Origin: Fomitopsis serialis
Taxonomy: Eukaryota; Basidiomycota; Agaricomycetes; Polyporales; Fomitopsidaceae
Length of the DNA stretch: 64,000 nucleotides
Assembly (NCBI RefSeq): GCF_022376445.1
Contig: NW_025954965.1
Location: 496,001-560,000 of the forward strand
Reading direction: 5' to 3'
Part shown: positions 59,507-64,000 of the stretch, piece by piece
Numbering within the stretch: position 1 is the first letter of the stretch
Layout of the letters: every line of letters begins with the position of its first letter
The notes under the pieces: generated by a model
Told to the model about the DNA's origin: nothing
What the model saw: the letters and a program-made list of their open reading frames with translations, nothing else
The model's database searches: none
Program-made: the position numbers and the translations under genes

Positions 59507-60735
59507 CTACTGCCCGGGCACCGCCTGCGACATCGCAGCTTGACCTGCTGCCGTCGCTGCCAATCGCGACCGTTTCCTTTCCGCCTCTGCGTGATGTCGT
59601 CATGAGATCTATAGAGTGAATAACACAGAAAAGGCACTGACCAGCCTCCTTCTCACGCTCAATCTCCTGGACCAATGTCTCAATTTCAGACTGCTCCAGA
59701 GCCTAAAAGGAGTTCTTTATGTGTGACCGAATAGAGTAAGAGAGCAACATACGGTGATCTTGCCATAGCTCTCCATGACGTTAATCTCGATGTTCTTTGC
59801 GCCTGTCTGGACGACCTCGAGCAAGCTCTTGATCGTCAACTTGATGGTCTCGTCTCGCGTCAGTTCGTCCTTGTGGTTCTTCTCGAGGAACTCCCGGACT
59901 GTCTTCGAGGATCGGCCAATAGCGTTTGCCTAGGACGAAGTGATGTTGTGTTGATATAGAATATCAGAGTATGCGAGTAGAGATGTTACTGTACCTTCCA
60001 AGCACTATAGATGCCTCCCGGCTCAGTTTGGTAGAGGCGGGGTCTGGTATCATGGGGATCAAAGCCGACGATGAGGGTAGACACTCCGAATGGTCGGACA
60101 CCACCAGATTGCGTATATTTCTGTAGCCGTGTCAGGCCCAGTATACCACAGAACTGAGTTCCATGTGAAGACGCACTTGCTGTATACCGGCAATATGTCT
60201 CGTAATGTACTCCACGGTGACAGGGTCTTCAACTGTTAGCCGGTGGCTCTGACATTCCACACGCGCTTTGTCGATGAGTACTCGGCCATCAGCATTGAGA
60301 CCTGTGGACGCGACAATAAGTAACGGTGCGGCACGGTTGGGCAGCCTACTCACCAGCAAAGGCGAGGCATACATGATCATCAAGCATCGCTACCTTCCTC
60401 ACTGTGCGTGGGTCCTGTAGTTGCAGAACCGACTTCTTCTCCACCCCCAGGACTACGATATCCTTCCCTCGGACACCTACCTGCAGAGAAATAAGTATCC
60501 ACGATGCGGGTCGGTGCGGACGCCTTACAGCACATGTGCCTTTCTTGACAGCTTCCAGGGCGTATTCTACCTACTCGACGCGTCAGTTCTTGCTCTTTGC
60601 GCAACCATGTTGTGTACCCACCTGGAACAAGTGACCGTCCGGCGAGAAGACGGTGAGAGCTAGTACGATGGCCCAGTCAGACCAAAGAGTTTTAGGAATG
60701 ACACGGAGCATACCGCGATCGTAGGACCTGGACAT
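59507..60735 (-). CDS. PRE6: 20S proteasome subunit alpha type 4
   Basis: About eight exons from ATG 60735 to TAG 59507-59509 join without a break. N-terminal alpha-type signature [20 protein letters not shown] then [20 protein letters not shown]. Further: [115 protein letters not shown] and [20 protein letters not shown]. This is the alpha4 subunit (yeast PRE6, human PSMA7), part of the gating alpha ring of the 20S core. It is divergently transcribed, 249 bases apart, from a deubiquitinase-like gene. Intact although surrounded by error-bearing genes. Confidence 0.97.
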
Positions 60736-60984
60736 GATGGGTGGTTATCAGAGGATACAAAGGTTCAGTTGAGGCTTGGGCGAGACTTAGCTCGAGGTGC
60801 ATGGCAGGCGAGTGCACCGACGCGCGTCGAGCTTGCGTCGCCTCGATCACGTGCTGGACGCGTCGCGCTTGCCCAATGTGGCCTTGGCGCTCCGAGTCGA
60901 CCCTCGCTGCGCCCGCGCCCTCCTCACATCCAGTCGATCGTCGTAGCCGCAGTCAAGGCGCACTCATCACTATTGAGCACCTGG
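60736..60984. promoter_or_regulatory. Divergent promoter of PRE6 and the C78 peptidase
   Basis: 249 bases separate the two start codons. I did not recognise the canonical yeast proteasome control element (GGTGGCAAA) in it. Confidence 0.45.
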
Positions 60985-62824
60985 ATGGAATCGTACGCTG
61001 CGGATAACTCTCTAGCCAGGCCCAGTCTCACCTTGTCTCTTAGGGGCAGCACGATATGTCAGCTCTGCGGCGACGATCTCAGCACGAGACATTGGCTCAG
61101 AGACAGGCCCATTATGATGAGCATTTCTCTAACGAACCCGAAGGTATGCTTGGCATCGCTGTCTGAAGTGATGATAGAGCATTGGTCATATTTAGCGCCC
61201 CGTGTACACGGATCGAAGAGCGGGCAACATGATGGTCTGAAGGCTTGGTTTACTCCCTACGTTGCCAACAAGGGCAACCCGGAGACACAGAACATCTTTT
61301 GGTATCCCTCTCAAACCCATCACCACCTCGGAACTTTAGCCCAGGTACATGATGAGGCTGCTCGCTCCGAGGCTCGCACTCACGTCTCAACAGGACTCAT
61401 ACCCGTGCTCAAAAGAGCACTGGTCACTCTCACGAGAAGGGTAAGACAAGGAAGGCCTGGGTTTGCCATGATCAGGCAGTGCATATTCAGGGAGAAGCCT
61501 TCGACAGAACATGGGGCTGTGGGTAGTAATATCTTCATACCGGTAACACCCTCTTGACAACAAGCCTAGTTACCGCAACTTCCTCATGGCCTGTGCCTCG
61601 CTGATGGTACAGACCGCTCAGCCCATGTATTTCCTCTGTTGGATCATCCGTATCCCCTGGAGTTCGGCATCTACAGACCTCGTAGAGGAAGCCTGGTCAG
61701 CAGGTGCGGATGTTCTTTAATCTTGCGCCAGTCAGTGAATTTTCCGCGTTAGGATTTGATCAAGAGGGCGCTGAACAGCTGAAGCGACACCTTGTCGGCA
61801 CCGGAAAGTACATTGGCACCGGAGGTAGTCCGTCCTTGTATACACTGCCTCCGCTAACACATGAGCAGAACTTTACGTCGCTTTCACATATCGCGGCATC
61901 CCGTAAGTTGCTGTCTCAAGCTCGATCATTCCACGGATGTTCATCATGATCAGATCACAGCTAGTCGACTTCGAGTTGAAGGATGGTTAGTCGCGGCTGT
62001 ATGATTGTCAACCTTGGATCTTCAACATATCGTCTGGGTTTGATCAGGTCCCGAGCCACTGCTGAATTGGGTCCTGCAGTACTTCTCCGAGGGGACGTCT
62101 CCGCTGCGCGCAACAACTAGCATGGAGGCAATGCGCAATGCTGTGTTAGTCACGGACAAGATGCCACTAGTCCTCCAGCACGATGGTCACTCCCGGACAG
62201 TCGTTGGCTGCGAGCGTTGTCCTGATAATTCTATCAACCTCCTAGTCTTCGATCCATCAAGGTCGGTCCTCTGTATGATCCCGCCTCCGTTGACTTATTG
62301 GTGATGTGGTGCAGACACATTCAAGCGGACATACGCGCTGCGGGCTTGTCCAATTGGAAGCATGGGTCTGCGGCGGCGGACAATCTTGACACACCGAGCG
62401 ATTCACAAAGGCATGCTTCGGCATCGAAGGTGCTGCATGAAGCCGTGCATCCCATACGAGCTTTCAAAGCCCACCACAAACGGAAAGCGGAAGATTCCCC
62501 AAGGGACCCGTCGGCGAAGAAGCCACGAGGGAGCCATGCGCACAACGATCATGACGACGACCCACATACCTATGACGGCGGCGGATGGACGATCGTCGAC
62601 CAACCCCCTTCTACACCGGACGCGGGTAAAGTCCTTAATCTGTTCAGGCTAGGTCTGAATCGTCTCAAGTAAGGATGTCGCGCTGCATTACTCGGATGCT
62701 CTTGACTAATGACAAATGTAGACGAAAGAACAAGTACCAGATCCTGTATATCCCCCTCACTGAATCGCTCAACGAAGAGCAGCGCTGGTCTAGACGCGAT
62801 CTCACTTGTCTGAAGGTTGTATAA
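60985..62824 (+). CDS. C78-family (ZUP1/Mug105-like) deubiquitinase with zinc finger
   Basis: ATG 60985 gives MESYAADNSLARPSLTLS then a C2H2 finger, CQLCGDDLSTRHWL with HYDEH (one missing base near 61111). Further exons: KAWFTPYVANKGNPETQNIF, HVSTGLIPVLKRALVTLTRR, then AVHIQGEAFDRTWGCGYRNF with the catalytic Cys at 61518-61520, FDQEGAEQLKRHLVGTGKYI, AFTYRGIPSQLVDFELKDGP, LVLQHDGHSRTVVGCER with the catalytic His and LLVFDPSR with the Asp. A linker with KRKAEDSPRDPSAKKPR (nuclear signal) precedes KNKYQILYIPLTESLNEEQR and the TAA at 62822-62824. The fold is that of UFM1-specific proteases; as most fungi lack UFM1, the likely activity is ubiquitin-chain cleavage, as for S. pombe Mug105 and human ZUP1. 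A second break lies near 61630. Confidence 0.88.
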
Positions 62825-62984
62825 TGTCCAGGACAGTTTTCTCCTTGCTTTTCTGCTACGATCGAGTGATTTCTGGATCTTAGACTATTTCCCTCCCTGC
62901 GAACCGGGTGAGCTACGGGTGTACATGGACTATCTGATCTACTCTACAAGAGGCGTCGATAATTTTCACACGGCAGACAATTGG

Positions 62985-63329
62985 ACGAGACAAAGATGAC
63001 ATCTCATTGGCTGAGAGACGAACACCGAGCGCTGCCCGACCTCTTGAGTCTGACGCGGCGCCCTCAGCCACTGCCAGTGCGCGTTCCTCCTCTGCAAGCT
63101 CGGAGGCCCTCGCTCCACACGTTCTGCACAGCGGACACTTTTTCCATATCCATGCAGATGGCTTGAACTTACTTATGCCACTACACTGCCGTCCTTTGCC
63201 CGCCTTCGCCACAATAACTCGGCACAAATGGCAGCTATACCACCGCCTGTCAATACTCCATGGAGTGCGCGTCGGCGTGAGGATCGTCAAGCGCAGGAGA
63301 TGATGAGCCCGACGTCGACTAGGGATTGA
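62985..63329 (+). CDS. Possible small hypothetical protein
   Basis: A plus-strand frame reads ERRTPSAARPLESDAAPSAT, Ser/Ala-rich, to EALAPHVLHSGHFFHIHA, then in the adjacent frame WLELTYATTLPSFARLRHNN, MAAIPPPVNTPWSARRRED and SPTSTRD with TGA at 63327-63329. The frame change near 63162 could be one missing base or a small intron ending at CATGCAG. The composition is protein-like but I recognise no family, and the start is unclear. An opposite-strand frame of 167 codons overlaps and is probably a shadow. Confidence 0.35.
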
Positions 63330-63559
63330 AGTATTGAAGGCCAAGGGTATGCCAGTCATATTCTCACACTGTACTATCCTCTTAGTGAGCGCTTGAGCGA
63401 CCGGATGACAGGACACACAAGCAGGCTAGGTCATCCGAGATGCAGGCTCCCACATACAGATTAGAGGGAAGTAGGCAGAATGTACGTCTTTCTTCCCAGT
63501 GGTCTGAAGCACCGGAGTTGACCTTCCCCAGGGTGCAGTCGCCGTGGTGACATGAAACG

Positions 63560-64000
63560 CGATGCGCACGCCGAGCGCGAGCGCGCCGGGCGAATGCCCA
63601 GCACGCAGACACGGCCGACGAACGCGCATGGAGCCAGTGGACAGGCGGGCGAGCTGGTGCGCAGGTGGGCACACGTGGACGGGCAATCGGATGTGCAAGC
63701 AAGTGGATGGGCGGGAGAGAGAGCGGGCGGGCGGGAGAGCGGGCGGGCGGCAGGCGACAGCGCACACGTCCACCGCCGCCCGTGAGCGTGGTGGCCGAAC
63801 ACCCAGTGCACGCAGACGCGGCCGACGAACGCGAACGCAGGCATGCGAGCGGGCAGACAAGTGGGCCACGACATGCACAGCGAGGGCGAGAGCGAGGGGC
63901 TGGCGGGCGTGACGTGCAGCAACACAAACTTCAACAGTACAGGCACAAGACGCACAACGACCACGAGCATGCAGGGCCAATGCCCTGCGTGCAGACACAG
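63560..64000. repeat. GC-rich degenerate tandem repeat at window edge
   Basis: A block ending CACGCAGACACGGCCGACGA (63602-63621) recurs as CACGCAGACGCGGCCGACGA about 205 bases later (63810-63829), and a third partial copy (GTGCAGACACAG) closes the window. Between copies lie GGGCGGGAGAGCGGGCGGG-type short repeats (about 63710-63752). Long open frames on both strands here are products of the repeat and GC bias. Confidence 0.6.

Noticed and set aside
62913..63416. 167-codon minus frame with CPLCRTC as a zinc protein
   Set aside because: The plus strand of the same interval gives a more protein-like C-terminus; the Cys cluster is isolated.
63382..63998. Arg/Ala/Pro-rich open frames of 110-190 codons on both strands at the right end
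   Set aside because: Produced by GC-rich repeats; the same motifs recur with the repeat period and no family is recognised.
1..64000. CRISPR array, bacterial operon or phage features
   Set aside because: No direct repeats with regular spacers; gene structure is eukaryotic with spliceosomal introns throughout.

Overview
The window is nuclear DNA from a filamentous basidiomycete, most likely an Agaricomycete of the polypore type. Genes are packed on both strands and split by many 50-65 bp GT-AG introns. CDS starts are CT-rich, and the encoded families (Zn2Cys6 factor, SNZ/PDX1, Argonaute, IMG2, SFT2, EDC4, SYF1) are typical fungal ones. The order-level placement is inference.

Layout: 1-7 kb holds the end of NOP16, a Zn2Cys6 transcription factor and a small zinc-ribbon protein. 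7-19.3 kb holds a membrane-anchored aspartic protease, YPT1 (Rab1), a cyclin L-type cyclin, an MFS transporter, an Arg/Ser/Pro-rich protein and vitamin B6 synthase PDX1; all have clean reading frames apart from unresolved 5' ends. 19.3-24.6 and 26.0-28.8 kb are gene-poor. Between them lie mitoribosomal mL49 and a divergent hypothetical gene. 28.8-35.6 kb holds an Argonaute head-to-head with SRP101 (SRP receptor alpha). 36-40 kb carries three Ser/Thr-rich membrane-protein candidates, followed by glyoxalase II, SFT2 and the decapping scaffold EDC4. 48-51 kb is gene-poor and ends in a 34-residue metallothionein. 51.5-62.8 kb holds BET4, SYF1, a conserved protein of unknown function, a WD40 protein, proteasome alpha4 (PRE6) and a ZUP1/Mug105-type C78 peptidase. 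The right edge is a GC-rich degenerate repeat.

Several genes serve the secretory pathway (YPT1, its prenylation subunit BET4, SFT2, SRP101) and RNA handling (Argonaute, EDC4, SYF1, cyclin L, NOP16), but they are dispersed and form no operon-like unit. Four or five gene pairs share divergent promoters of 37-255 bp.

The strongest large-scale signal is quality-related. Roughly 30 single-base losses, many in short homopolymers, break otherwise conserved frames in the transcription factor and in many genes from 31 kb on, including essential ones, while genes from 6 to 26 kb are clean. I read this as patchy consensus error, not mass pseudogenisation. All gene models were built by eye from conserved protein motifs and splice sites; 5' ends are least certain.
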